NCBI GenBank assembly: GCA_021323475.1
Contig: JAJQJM010000012.1
Span: 1-33,781, forward strand
Origin: Vampirovibrio sp.
GTDB lineage: Bacteria; Cyanobacteriota; Vampirovibrionia; Vampirovibrionales; Vampirovibrionaceae
Direction of reading: 5' to 3'
Length of the DNA stretch: 33,781 nt
Below, piece by piece: positions 8,085-16,380 of the stretch (the first letter of the stretch is position 1; each line of letters opens with the position of its first letter). Made by a program: the position numbers and the translations under genes. The notes under the pieces were generated by a model. The model was not told where the DNA came from. It searched no databases and saw nothing but the letters and a program-made list of their open reading frames with translations.

Positions 8085-9341
8085 ATGAAAAAGAACGTTT
8101 TGGTCATGGTTCTGGCAGGCGGAGAGGGGAAGAGGCTGTTTCCCCTAACCAGTGAGCGCGCAAAACCAGCGGTTCCCTTTGGCGGGAAGTACCGCATTAT
8201 CGATTTCGTGCTCAGCAACTTTGTGAACTCCGAGTTCTACAAAATCAAAATCCTGACCCAGTTCAAGTCGGACTCCCTGAACCGGCACATTTCCCGCACC
8301 TGGCCCATGTCGCCCTTCCTAAACCAGTACGTGGACCTGGTGCCCGCCCAAATGCGGATGGGGCAAGATTGGTATAAAGGCACCGCCGATGCCATTTACC
8401 AGAACCTGAACCTGATTTACGACGAAATGCCCAGCCTGGTCTGCGTATTCGGCGGCGATCACATCTACAAGATGGATGTGAGCCAGATGATTGATTACCA
8501 CAAAATGCAGTCCGCCGATTTAAGCATTGCGGCCATTCCGGTGCCGGTCAGCCAGGCCAGCGACTTCGGCATTATTGAAGTGGACAGCATGTACCGGGTC
8601 ACCGGTTGGCAGGAAAAACCCAAGCATGCCAAGGAAATACCGGGCCGTCCGGGTTACGCGCTGGCTTCTATGGGCAACTACGTGTTCAACCGGGATGTTC
8701 TGGTGAACGAATTGCTGGATGATGCGGCCAATGAGGACTCCCAGCACGACTTCGGCAAGAACGTGATTTTGTCCATGATTGAAAAAGGCCGCCGGGTGTT
8801 TGTCTACGACTTCGCCAGTAATTTAGTGCCGGGCCAAACCGAACTGGAGCGCGGCTACTGGCGTGACGTGGGAACCGTTGACGCCTATTGGGAAGCCAAC
8901 ATGGATCTGGTGCACATTTCCCCGGTATTCAACCTGTACCACCGGGAATGGCCAATTAAAACATACTCCTATCAGGCACCGCCGTCCAAGTATGTGTTCG
9001 ATAACGAGGAACGCCGGGGTTTCGCGACCGACTCCATCGTATCAGACGGTTGCATCATTAGCGGGGGCCGGTTGGTACGGTGTGTGCTCTCGCCCTATTG
9101 CCGGGTCAACAGCTTTTCGCTGGTGGAGGAAAGCATCCTGATGCATGGCGTAAACGTAGGCCGCCACGCCAAAATTCGCAAGGCCATTATCGATAAAGGC
9201 GTTGAGATTCCGTCCCATGCCCGCATCGGCTACGATCGGGAAGAGGATGAAGCCCGTGGCTTTTATGTCTCAGACGGCGGTGTGACCGTCGTGCCCAAAG
9301 GTGTGGTAGTTAAGGCGGAACAGCCCCTGGTAGAAGTGTAG
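8085..9341 (+). CDS. glgC: Glucose-1-phosphate adenylyltransferase
   Basis: Makes ADP-glucose from ATP and glucose 1-phosphate, the committed step of bacterial glycogen synthesis. The N-terminal nucleotidyltransferase signature, [20 protein letters not shown] followed by [12 protein letters not shown], is intact. Further hallmarks are [20 protein letters not shown], the sugar-phosphate-binding region FGIIEVD with WQEKPKH, and [17 protein letters not shown]. The last ~130 residues form the left-handed beta-helix part ([13 protein letters not shown] and following). The length, 418 residues, is normal. ATG 8085 is preferred to an in-frame ATG at 8073 because GGGAG lies 5 nt upstream of it. No other glycogen gene is adjacent. 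A hairpin terminator follows about 60 bp downstream. Confidence 0.96.
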   Translation: MKKNVLVMVLAGGEGKRLFPLTSERAKPAVPFGGKYRIIDFVLSNFVNSEFYKIKILTQFKSDSLNRHISRTWPMSPFLNQYVDLVPAQMRMGQDWYKGTADAIYQNLNLIYDEMPSLVCVFGGDHIYKMDVSQMIDYHKMQSADLSIAAIPVPVSQASDFGIIEVDSMYRVTGWQEKPKHAKEIPGRPGYALASMGNYVFNRDVLVNELLDDAANEDSQHDFGKNVILSMIEKGRRVFVYDFASNLVPGQTELERGYWRDVGTVDAYWEANMDLVHISPVFNLYHREWPIKTYSYQAPPSKYVFDNEERRGFATDSIVSDGCIISGGRLVRCVLSPYCRVNSFSLVEESILMHGVNVGRHAKIRKAIIDKGVEIPSHARIGYDREEDEARGFYVSDGGVTVVPKGVVVKAEQPLVEV

Positions 9342-9400
9342 TCCTGATCCGCCCACTTTGATTACTTCGGCGCTTCAATGCCGGATGATTGGATTGTGCT

Positions 9401-9440
9401 TTGCTTATTTTTGTATTAAAAGATAAGCAAGCAATTTTTC
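9401..9440 (+). terminator. AT-rich hairpin terminator after glgC
   Basis: TTGCTTAT (9401-9408) pairs with ATAAGCAA (9423-9430). Four more inner pairs include one G-T, around a 6-nt loop. The hairpin is followed by GCAATTTTT. The stem is long but mostly A-T, so it may be a modest terminator or part of the leader of the next gene. Confidence 0.55.
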
Positions 9441-9471
9441 AAGTGGGATTATTCAAGAGGGACATTATCAT

Positions 9472-10749
9472 ATGCTTCACTTCCGTGCGACGGCAGGAAG
9501 TCCGGCGTATCCGGGCATCCATCGGCCTGCCGTAAAAAAACCATTGACATCAATACCGACACAAGCGCCAACGCCTCCCCAGGCCGAAGCCACAGCGCCA
9601 CTCCAGCGTCAGCACTTCTCCGGCCAGTTACTGCAACTCGCTCGCCCAGGCAGAGTCCAGTTCAGCGGGGAAATCCTCAAGCAACAGAACATTCCGGTTG
9701 TGGACATGCGGGACTTTAACAGCGCCGATCCGGTCAAAAAGAGCCAATTCGTGCAAAAGCTGGGTAAAAGCCTTGCCGATTACGGGTTTGTGGCCATTGC
9801 AGGGCATGGGGTGCCGCAAGAGCTGATCAATCGGCATTTCCGCGCACTGGAATCGGTATTTGCCCTGCCCATGAATGCCAAAAAGCAATACGTCCGCGCT
9901 GATTTAGGCCGGAACCGAGGCTATTACGAGCTGGGACAAGAGAAAAAAGCAGCCGAAGTGGGCGGCGAGAAAAAATATGCCGACCTTAACGAGAAATGGC
10001 ACAGCGGGGCCGTGGCCAACGTATTCCCCAGCGAGCAGGAGCGGGAAGTGCCTATCTTCAAGGACGCTAACCCGGCACTCTACAATTCGATGGAGAAAAC
10101 CGGCATTCAAATCATCGAGGCCATCGGTTTGTATCTGGACAGCATTGGAATGAAGGATAACGGCTACCTGAAATCCACGGTCGTCAACCAGCAAGACAAC
10201 CGGCCTATCGGCTCCCATCTGCTGCGCTCCATTCACTACCCGCCAGTTACGCCGCAGGAGCAACAGCGCTATCAGGCCGGGCAGCCGGTCATTCGTGCCG
10301 GGGAGCATTATGACCTGAACCTGATTACCTTGCTGCCGGAAGCCACGGAATCCGGCCTGCAAATTCTGCGCCGCAAAGCCGGGCAAGAGGATAAATGGCT
10401 GCCCATCCACAGCCAAGAGGGCCATTTAATCTGCAACGCCGGGGATATGCTCTCGTTTATCACCGGCGGGACTACGAATGCGAAGGGCACCATCGATCAA
10501 TCCGGTATACTGCCGTCTATTCGGCACCGGGTGGTCGGCGATCCGGGCAGCCTGAACAAGCCGCGTTACTCCACACCGTTTTTCCTGACGCCGCATTACG
10601 ACAAACCCCTGAAAAACCTGAAAACCGGCGAATCCCTGCCCACCGGCGAGTTTGTATATCGGCGTCTCAAAGGGCACGGCAGCCTGGATCCCAGCATAGG
10701 CTACCCGCAATTCCGCCAAAACGTGGAACCCATGCTCTTAAAGACATAA
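9472..10749 (+). CDS. Isopenicillin-N-synthase-like 2-oxoglutarate/Fe(II) oxygenase
   Basis: A 425-residue non-haem iron oxygenase of the plant-like/IPNS-like 2OG-Fe(II) superfamily. The DIOX N-terminal region begins near residue 74 (IPVVDMRDF) and continues through YGFVAIAGHGVP. The double-stranded beta-helix carries the iron triad H279-x-D281 (GEHYDLNLIT) and H352 (SIRHRVVGD). The 2-oxoglutarate-binding R365-Y-S367 motif follows. The catalytic set is complete. The substrate is unknown; bacterial relatives hydroxylate or oxidise amino acids, alkaloids or antibiotics. The first 70 residues are a Pro/Gln/Ala-rich extension with two near-repeat decapeptides, RQHFSGQLLQ (46-55) and RVQFSGEILK (61-70). 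GAGGGA lies 9 nt before the ATG. It stands alone, flanked by terminators. Confidence 0.85.
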   Translation: MLHFRATAGSPAYPGIHRPAVKKPLTSIPTQAPTPPQAEATAPLQRQHFSGQLLQLARPGRVQFSGEILKQQNIPVVDMRDFNSADPVKKSQFVQKLGKSLADYGFVAIAGHGVPQELINRHFRALESVFALPMNAKKQYVRADLGRNRGYYELGQEKKAAEVGGEKKYADLNEKWHSGAVANVFPSEQEREVPIFKDANPALYNSMEKTGIQIIEAIGLYLDSIGMKDNGYLKSTVVNQQDNRPIGSHLLRSIHYPPVTPQEQQRYQAGQPVIRAGEHYDLNLITLLPEATESGLQILRRKAGQEDKWLPIHSQEGHLICNAGDMLSFITGGTTNAKGTIDQSGILPSIRHRVVGDPGSLNKPRYSTPFFLTPHYDKPLKNLKTGESLPTGEFVYRRLKGHGSLDPSIGYPQFRQNVEPMLLKT

Positions 10750-10784
10750 CCTTAACCATCTCCAACTTACGCTCTCTGTATACA

Positions 10785-10816
10785 AAAACCGCTCAAGCAT
10801 TGGCCTGAGCGGTTTT
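10785..10816. terminator. Bidirectional terminator between the oxygenase gene and sdhB
   Basis: An 11-bp perfect stem, AAAACCGCTCA (10785-10795) / TGAGCGGTTTT (10806-10816), with a 10-nt loop. The A-run on one side and T-run on the other allow termination of the rightward oxygenase transcript and the leftward sdh transcript. Confidence 0.9.
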
Positions 10817-10836
10817 CTTTATATTGCCGAATCCGT

Positions 10837-11622
10837 TTAGCGGATAAAGCCCAGCTTACGCAGCATCCACAGCACCGGATCGTAGTAACGGTCCACGACC
10901 CGCTCTTTCAGCGGAATAATACCGTTGTCCGTAATGCGGATTTCCTCCGGGCAGACTTCCGTACAGCATTTGGTAATGTTGCACAGGCCCACGCCGGCCT
11001 TTTCCTTGATGAACGGGATGCGATCGGCCCGGTCCATCGGGTGCATTTCCAGGCTCGCCAAGCGAATCATGAAGCGCGGCCCGTAGAATGCGTCCTTACG
11101 GTCGTGATTCCGCAGCACGTGGCATACGTCCTGACACAGGAAGCACTCGATACACTTGCGGAATTCCTGTACCCGGTCCACATCATTCTGGTAATAGCGC
11201 CAGTCTTCCGGCTTGTTATCCGGCGGGGTGAACGGACGGATGGTTTTGTTCATCTCGTAGTTCCAGCTCACATCGGCCACCAGATCCCGAATGTGCGGGA
11301 AGGTTTTGATGGGGTTCACCACGATGGGCTGACTGATATCCAGGTGATCCAGCCGGGTTTTGCACATCAGGCTGGGTTTGCCGTTTACCTCGGCGCTGCA
11401 TGAGCCGCATTTGGCCGCCTTGCAGTTCCAACGCACCGCCAAATCAGGGCTTTGGAAGCCCTGAATGTAGTGCATGGCATCCAGAACCACCATGCCGGAC
11501 TCTACTGGAACCTTGTACTCTTTGAGCTCGCCTTTCTCGCCTTCGCCACGATATACCTGGAATGTGGCGATTTTCTGTTCGCCGGTGGCGGTTGAGGCGT
11601 GACTTGTCGCGGTCTGCGCCAT
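10837..11622 (-). CDS. sdhB: Succinate dehydrogenase / fumarate reductase iron-sulfur subunit
   Basis: Transfers electrons from the flavoprotein to the membrane anchor. The N-terminal ferredoxin domain has the [2Fe-2S] pattern CKAAKCGSCSAEVNGKPSLMC. The C-terminal domain has CIECFLCQDVC and CNITKCCTEVCPEEI, which between them supply the ligands for the [4Fe-4S] and [3Fe-4S] clusters. The extra cysteine in TKCCTEVCP and the long insertion around DRKDAFYGPRFMIRLASLEMHP resemble actinobacterial Sdh proteins more than the E. coli type. The protein has 261 residues, including a Thr/Ala-rich N-terminal leader of about 15. The start overlaps the sdhA stop (TAATG on the minus strand), with GGAGG inside the end of sdhA, indicating coupled translation. 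It is last in the sdhC-A-B operon. Confidence 0.94.
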   Translation of the reverse strand: MAQTATSHASTATGEQKIATFQVYRGEGEKGELKEYKVPVESGMVVLDAMHYIQGFQSPDLAVRWNCKAAKCGSCSAEVNGKPSLMCKTRLDHLDISQPIVVNPIKTFPHIRDLVADVSWNYEMNKTIRPFTPPDNKPEDWRYYQNDVDRVQEFRKCIECFLCQDVCHVLRNHDRKDAFYGPRFMIRLASLEMHPMDRADRIPFIKEKAGVGLCNITKCCTEVCPEEIRITDNGIIPLKERVVDRYYDPVLWMLRKLGFIR

Positions 11623-13439
11623 TATTTTTTATCCTCCTCAAAGAGTTTCTTCAGTTCTGCGGGCATTTCCGGCAGCGGAGCCGTGTTGTATTGCAGCTGG
11701 CCGTCCACACCTTTGGTCACAATGGAATTCACCTGAGACAATTGCGTATCGTAGTTCGGGTAATCCAGGCGGGTATGGCCACCACGGCTTTCCCGACGCT
11801 CCAGGGCACACTTGGCAACCGCTTTGGACACGAGGATCATGTTCTTAAGGTCTTGCGCCAAGTGCCAGCCAGGGTTGAATTGAATCGATCCGTCTACGGA
11901 CACCTTATCGACCCGTTTTTGGATATCATCCAGCGCGGCCACAGCGGCTTTCAGGTCTTCCTCGTTCCGGACGATACCCACCTTGTGCTGCATAATCTCT
12001 TGCAGATCGCGGTGAATTTCGTACGGGCCTTCGCCATCCCGCTCAAATGGGGCCATCAGATCCTCGGCAGCCTGCTTGATCTGATCGACATCGGCTTTCG
12101 GGGAACCATCATACTGTTTGGCGTATTCCACAGCGCCCAAGCCGGCCAAGCGGCCAAATACCAGCAAGTCGGACAGGGAGTTGCCACCCAGACGGTTGGC
12201 GCCATGCAGACCGGCAGCCACTTCTCCGGCGGCAAACAGGCCGGGCACCTTGGTCATTTGGGATTCCGGGTTTACGCGGATGCCGCCCATCGTGTAGTGC
12301 ATCGTGGGGCCCACTTCCATAGGGGCTTTGGTAATGTCCACATCCGCCAATTCCTTGAACTGGTGGTACATGCTGGGCAGCTTGCGCTTAACGCGGTCGG
12401 CATCCTGGTAACTGATATCCAGGAACGCACCGCCATGCGGGGTGCCGCGACCTTCTTTAACTTCGGTATAAATAGCCAACGCCACGTTATCCCGCGTGGA
12501 GAGTTCGGGTGGTCTTCTGGCCGTGGTCGGACGGTTGGCAACGGTGTCTTCCACCCATTGCTTGGCTTCTTTCTCGGTGTCCGCGAAGGATTTGCGGGTG
12601 CTTTCCGGCAGATACTTGAACATGAAGCGCTCGCCGTTTTTGTTGCGAAGAATACCGCCTTCACCGCGAACGCCTTCCGTCACCAGAATGCCGCGTACGC
12701 CCGGCGGCCATACCATGCCGGTGGGGTGGAACTGGATAAACTCCATATCCAGCAGCTCAGCGCCCGCGTTGTAGGCCAATCCATGACCGTCCCCGGTGTA
12801 TTCCCAGGAGTTGGAAGTGACTTTCCAGGCTTTACCCGTTCCGCCGGTCGCCAGAATCACCGCCTTGGCGTTGAATGTAACGAAACGGCCGCTTTCACGC
12901 CAGTAACCGAACGCGCCGTTTACCCGCCCGTCACCGTCTTGCAACAACTTGGAGATGGTGCATTCCATGAAGATATCGATACCGGAGTGAATCCCTTTAT
13001 CCTGCAGGGTGCGGATCAACTCCAAACCGGTACGGTCGCCCACGTGGGCCAAACGTTTGTAGGTGTGCCCACCAAACGCACGTTGGCTGATCTTGCCGTC
13101 CTTGGTGCGGTCGAATACGGCGCCCCACAGTTCCAGCTCGCGAATGCGTTCCGGGGCCTGCTTGGCGTGTAGCTCAGCCATGCGCCAGTTGTTCAGGAAC
13201 TTACCACCTTTAATGGTGTCCTTGAAGTGGGTTTGCCAACCATCCTGCGGATCGACATTGCCCAACGCGGCGGCAGCGCCGCCTTCCGCCATTACGGTGT
13301 GGGCTTTGCCCAACAGGGATTTACAAATCAGGGCCACGGACAGCCCCTGGGCGGATACTTCAATCGCGGCCCGCAGACCGGCACCACCCGCCCCGATGAC
13401 GATCACGTCATGCGTGTGTGTTTCGTAAGAGAGGGTCAT
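11622..13439 (-). CDS. sdhA: Succinate dehydrogenase / fumarate reductase flavoprotein subunit
   Basis: Oxidises succinate to fumarate using covalently bound FAD. It has the dinucleotide fold VIVIGAGGAGLRAAIE at the N-terminus. AHTVMAEGGAAAALG follows, holding the histidine that normally links FAD. Next come MEFIQFHPTGMVWPPG, VTEGVRGEGGILRN and GRGTPHGGAFLDIS, and then HGANRLGGNSLSDLLVFG. The length is 605 residues, normal for SdhA. The frame is open to 13457, but ATG 13439 is preferred. It overlaps the sdhC stop as ATGA, has AAAGG 9 nt upstream, and begins right at the conserved domain. It is the middle gene of a tightly coupled operon. The sequence does not decide between succinate oxidation and fumarate reduction. 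Confidence 0.95.
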   Translation of the reverse strand: MTLSYETHTHDVIVIGAGGAGLRAAIEVSAQGLSVALICKSLLGKAHTVMAEGGAAAALGNVDPQDGWQTHFKDTIKGGKFLNNWRMAELHAKQAPERIRELELWGAVFDRTKDGKISQRAFGGHTYKRLAHVGDRTGLELIRTLQDKGIHSGIDIFMECTISKLLQDGDGRVNGAFGYWRESGRFVTFNAKAVILATGGTGKAWKVTSNSWEYTGDGHGLAYNAGAELLDMEFIQFHPTGMVWPPGVRGILVTEGVRGEGGILRNKNGERFMFKYLPESTRKSFADTEKEAKQWVEDTVANRPTTARRPPELSTRDNVALAIYTEVKEGRGTPHGGAFLDISYQDADRVKRKLPSMYHQFKELADVDITKAPMEVGPTMHYTMGGIRVNPESQMTKVPGLFAAGEVAAGLHGANRLGGNSLSDLLVFGRLAGLGAVEYAKQYDGSPKADVDQIKQAAEDLMAPFERDGEGPYEIHRDLQEIMQHKVGIVRNEEDLKAAVAALDDIQKRVDKVSVDGSIQFNPGWHLAQDLKNMILVSKAVAKCALERRESRGGHTRLDYPNYDTQLSQVNSIVTKGVDGQLQYNTAPLPEMPAELKKLFEEDKK

Positions 13440-14299
13440 CCGAAAATACCTTTCCACGTATTGCTATAGAATACGAAATCCTTGATGACGCCTTGGGAAG
13501 CCAGCGTCATATAAATATCAGCGATGATTACCCAGAACAGGCTGATCCAGCCGAACAGGCCGTGCTTGGTATTCAGCAGGCTCTGACGCTCCCAGGCATG
13601 TCCACGCGCTTCATTCAGCGGGCAGGAGGAGAAGCAATCCACCTGACCACCCAACAAATGCCGCCAGGAATGGCAGCTGAAGGCGTACAAGGACAACAGC
13701 ACCACATCAGCCAGAATCACAAAGCTACCCACGCCGATACGCAGGCCGCTGTAATCCGGCAGGAAGAAGCAGGTCAGCAGATCAATCACGTGCAGGAAAA
13801 TGAACAAGGCCGCCATATAGAAGAAATAGCGGTGCAGGTTCATCAGCACCATCGGGAAAACCTTTTCGCCCCAATATTTCTGGCCTTCACCCAGCAGCGC
13901 AATTAAAGGGCTTTTGGGTTTGGCATCCACCGCGCAGGCCACCGGAGCGGTAAAGAACGCCCGGTAATAAACGCGCCGGTAGAAATAGCAGGTGGCCCGA
14001 AAACCGGCAGGCACCCACATAATGAAGAGTGCCGGGGATAAGGCCCAGCCCAGGCTACCATTCGGCAACACTTTTTCCAGGCCCGGCAACGAAATGCCAA
14101 AGGTATGGAACAAATGGGGCAAATATGGCGAGTAGAGGGGAGAAATATAGTGTGTGCCGGGCACTTCGCTGGGTTGGTTCTGCAACGCCCGGACCGTTGC
14201 GTAAACGATAAAGAAAATCAACGCCAAAGCGCTCAAAAGCGGCTCCAGACGCCAATTATCTTTTCGTTGAGTTCCTTGATTCACAGTGGATGTTGCCAC
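13436..14299 (-). CDS. sdhC: Succinate dehydrogenase membrane anchor, actinobacterial Sdh1-like
   Basis: A 287-residue integral membrane protein first in the sdh operon. Hydrophobic segments are seen at about 20-38, 84-100, 150-180, 190-210 and 248-266, so roughly five helices. The segment RATCYFYRRVYYRAF (101-115), with PVACAV after it, resembles what I recall of actinobacterial Sdh1-type anchors. It differs clearly from the short SdhC/SdhD pair of E. coli. Histidines H156, H170 and H214, together with C104 and C209-H210, are possible cofactor ligands. The start codon is GTG with AGGGA 8 nt upstream. The stop overlaps sdhA (ATGA). Assignment rests on position and on this pattern; which cofactor it binds cannot be told from sequence alone. 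Confidence 0.82.
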   Translation of the reverse strand: MATSTVNQGTQRKDNWRLEPLLSALALIFFIVYATVRALQNQPSEVPGTHYISPLYSPYLPHLFHTFGISLPGLEKVLPNGSLGWALSPALFIMWVPAGFRATCYFYRRVYYRAFFTAPVACAVDAKPKSPLIALLGEGQKYWGEKVFPMVLMNLHRYFFYMAALFIFLHVIDLLTCFFLPDYSGLRIGVGSFVILADVVLLSLYAFSCHSWRHLLGGQVDCFSSCPLNEARGHAWERQSLLNTKHGLFGWISLFWVIIADIYMTLASQGVIKDFVFYSNTWKGIFG

Positions 14300-14434
14300 G
14301 CTTAAAGTCCCTATTCTTTTATAATCAGCCGAGTAAAATAAAGAAAAAGCTACAATGAGACAGTCTCCAAGTAATATCTTAGGAGAACCGCCTTCACTAT
14401 TCTGTGATTTCTCTCAATGAGAGCCACGCTCTTT
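14300..14434 (-). promoter_or_regulatory. sdh operon upstream region with dyad symmetries
   Basis: The region reads towards sdhC on the minus strand. It contains a TATAAA-like -10 about 20 bp before the GTG start, and an A/T-rich tract including another TAAAGAAAA (14339-14347). There are two overlapping dyads: GAGAC-A-GTCTC at 14357-14367, and TCTCC-AAG...CTT-A-GGAGA at 14364-14386 with one bulged base. These could be operator or leader structures. The evidence is pattern only. Confidence 0.35.
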
Positions 14435-14701
14435 TTATCGAACTTGTTTGCCGGGCAGGTTCGCACCTACTCTCTCAAGCTCAAACACCACCTGCTCATC
14501 GGTGGATGCCGACACGGCGATGTTCTGGAAAATTTCGGCATCAATGCCCAACTGGCGCAATAACCCTTGATCCATAGGACAGGGGTATTCCAGGTCATAC
14601 TGCTCGATTTCACCGGCCGCTTCCAGACGGGCCTTGTCAATCATGCGGGCCAGCCAGGAAATTCCGCCCACTTCCACATTACCGCTTCTGGGCTCAGGCA
14701 T
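14435..14701 (-). CDS. DUF5069-like small protein
   Basis: An 88-residue soluble protein. The order of short motifs fits what I know of the DUF5069 family: ISWLARMIDKARLEAAGEI, then YDLEYPCPMDQGLLRQLGID, then a C-terminal segment ending STDEQVVFELERVG. The function of that family is unknown to me, and no catalytic motif is evident. The start is a well-placed ATG with AAGGAG 9 nt upstream. It lies upstream of sdhC on the same strand with a 135-bp gap that has its own promoter-like sequences, so co-transcription is uncertain. It is divergent from the ATPase gene on the right. Confidence 0.7.
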   Translation of the reverse strand: MPEPRSGNVEVGGISWLARMIDKARLEAAGEIEQYDLEYPCPMDQGLLRQLGIDAEIFQNIAVSASTDEQVVFELERVGANLPGKQVR

Positions 14702-14800
14702 ATCATCTCTCCTTTTATAACTTCAATCCGTACTACAACAAGATCCGGGACGCATGAGGTCCGTATATGGCTCAGGTATCTTATCGTTTGCAACTGAAAG

Positions 14801-16048
14801 GTGTTTGCGTCCGTCCGTGAATCATACCTGAAATTGAAAAGCCAATCCATTCCCCAAGCGAGGAAGGCATTCCCTACCGCTGATGATTTGCCTTATAATG
14901 AGCTTATGTTCCGTTTTCTCAAAAACCGCATCGTTCCCGGATCGAGAGCCCTCCAAGTAGCCAAGAATTTCAGCATTCCCCTGGACGCCTTTGCCACCAC
15001 GGGTGAACGAGACGCTATTTTGGCCTCCTCTGGTATGGGAAAATCCTACCTCACCGGCGTCCTTCTGGAAGAGACGCTGGAAAATGGCATACTAACCTGC
15101 GTCATCGACCCGGAAGGTGAGCATTTTACGCTGGCTGCCCGCTATCCCATGCTGATTATCGGCGGGGAGCACGGCACCTTGCCGATGGAAGAGGACGCCA
15201 TCGACTTATATATTGAGGCCATGCTGCAAAACCGGCTGTCTGCCGTGTTTGACCTCTCGGAGTTTCTGGATGAGGAGCAGCAGCACCTGTACGGCCTGAT
15301 TGTAGACTCGCTATTTCACGCGGAGCAGAAATACCGCACCAAAATTCGTTTGGTGGTAGAGGAAGCGCAGATTTATGCGCCCCAACGCATGGCGGCCACC
15401 TCCGTAAAGAAGGGCAAAAAGAAGACCATGGACCCGGTTCAGGCCTCCCAGAAGATTGCCAAGCGGGGACGGAAACGCGCAATCGATAGTCTGTGGGCTA
15501 CTCAGCGTCCGGCCAGCTTGAACAAGGACATTCTGAGCCAATGCAACCGATTCTGGTTTGGTGGGATTCAATCCGAGCAGGATTATAAGGCCATTAAGCC
15601 ATTCCTGAACGAGGCGGGTATCTCGTTTGCGGCCATTAAAGCCTTGAAGCCCGGCGAGTTTTACTATTACGCCAAGGGCGAAACGACTCAAATCAAGGTA
15701 CGGAAGCGCCATTGCAAACACGCGGGCGCCACGCCGGAAGCCGGGCAGAACTTCCATGCCGCTGCCGACAGCGAGCTGGAATCGGCCATGAAGGCGCTGG
15801 TATCGGAAGTCAACAAGCGTACCGTGCAAAAGCGGGAAGAAGATTCCGAAATCACCCGTCTGAAGGCAGTCATTCGGGATTTGGAGCATGAGAACAAAAA
15901 ACTGGCCAAGGAATTAGAAGAAGAGCGCATGGCCACCAAGGTCATCGAGCGCCTGGGCTCCACGCCTGCCTCCACCCGCCCCTTGCGGAAGTCTCGCTTG
16001 GCGGATTTGGAAAAGCCGGAGCCGGAAAAAATCTACCTGGACAGCTAA
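14801..16048 (+). CDS. HerA/DUF87-like ATPase with C-terminal coiled coil
   Basis: An ATP-binding protein of the HerA-FtsK type, in which the ATPase core drives DNA translocation in characterised relatives. Walker A is ASSGMGKSYL (K81-S82), Walker B is IRLVVEEAQIYAP (E187-E188), and SLWATQRPASLNKDI is the sensor region after it. A basic patch, KKGKKKTMDP then KRGRKR, lies between them and could contact DNA. The last 100 residues (about 318-380) are a charged coiled coil. No NurA-type nuclease gene is adjacent. The frame opens with GTG 14801, which lacks a usable ribosome-binding site. ATG 14906 (residue 36) is nearer the domain and lies 7 nt after a TATAAT, suggesting a leaderless start. The true start is therefore unresolved. 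Confidence 0.78.
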   Translation: MFASVRESYLKLKSQSIPQARKAFPTADDLPYNELMFRFLKNRIVPGSRALQVAKNFSIPLDAFATTGERDAILASSGMGKSYLTGVLLEETLENGILTCVIDPEGEHFTLAARYPMLIIGGEHGTLPMEEDAIDLYIEAMLQNRLSAVFDLSEFLDEEQQHLYGLIVDSLFHAEQKYRTKIRLVVEEAQIYAPQRMAATSVKKGKKKTMDPVQASQKIAKRGRKRAIDSLWATQRPASLNKDILSQCNRFWFGGIQSEQDYKAIKPFLNEAGISFAAIKALKPGEFYYYAKGETTQIKVRKRHCKHAGATPEAGQNFHAAADSELESAMKALVSEVNKRTVQKREEDSEITRLKAVIRDLEHENKKLAKELEEERMATKVIERLGSTPASTRPLRKSRLADLEKPEPEKIYLDS

Positions 16049-16072
16049 TTCCCGGCATCTATTGGGCGTCCG

Positions 16073-16101
16073 TTGAAATTTAACCCCGAGCCGCCTACAA
16101 T
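16073..16101 (+). promoter_or_regulatory. Promoter of tRNA-Leu
   Basis: TTGAAA (16073-16078) and TACAAT (16096-16101) are separated by exactly 17 bp and end 22 bp before the mature tRNA 5' end. This is the best canonical promoter on the plus strand in the window. Confidence 0.75.
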
Positions 16102-16123
16102 AAAACTTCTTCGCAACACGTTC

Positions 16124-16207
16124 GGGCGAGTGGCGAAATGGTAGACGCGCTGGTCTTAGGAGCCAGTGTAGCAATACGTGAGAGTTCGAGTCTCTCCTCG
16201 CCCACCA
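16124..16207 (+). tRNA. tRNA-Leu (anticodon UAG)
   Basis: The acceptor stem GGGCGAG (16124-16130) pairs with CTCGCCC (16197-16203), followed by A and an encoded CCA (16205-16207). The anticodon stem CTGGT/GCCAG (16150-16154 and 16162-16166) encloses the loop CTTAGGA, with anticodon TAG at 16157-16159, reading CUN leucine codons. The T arm is GAGAG-TTCGAGT-CTCTC. A short type-II variable arm lies between, consistent with leucine. Total length is 84 nt with CCA. Confidence 0.97.
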
Positions 16208-16380
16208 CTGATACCTGGGGTTATACATAGTTTCAAGGCCATTCGTACCGCTGTGGTTCGACGGCTTCAAAGATTTTGGCAAGGCACGCCTTTGAGTCCA
16301 AAACTGTGTTTTAAGACTCGCTTATGATTTAATTCGATCCTGCTAAACAGCATGCCCATCTCGAATCTAAGGAATGTCCC

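Noticed and set aside
11562-13172. 536-codon open frame on the plus strand
   Set aside because: It lies wholly antisense to the clearly functional sdhA/sdhB genes, has no ribosome site, and its product resembles no family. It arises from codon bias on the other strand.
14420-14436. AGAGC-CAC-GCTCT hairpin followed by T5 on the plus strand
   Set aside because: The stem is only 5 bp, it overlaps the end of the DUF5069 gene, and no plus-strand transcript is expected there.
15914-16282. Minus-strand frame containing WWARRDSNSH
   Set aside because: This is the well-known translation artefact of the antisense of a tRNA-Leu gene and overlaps the ATPase gene.
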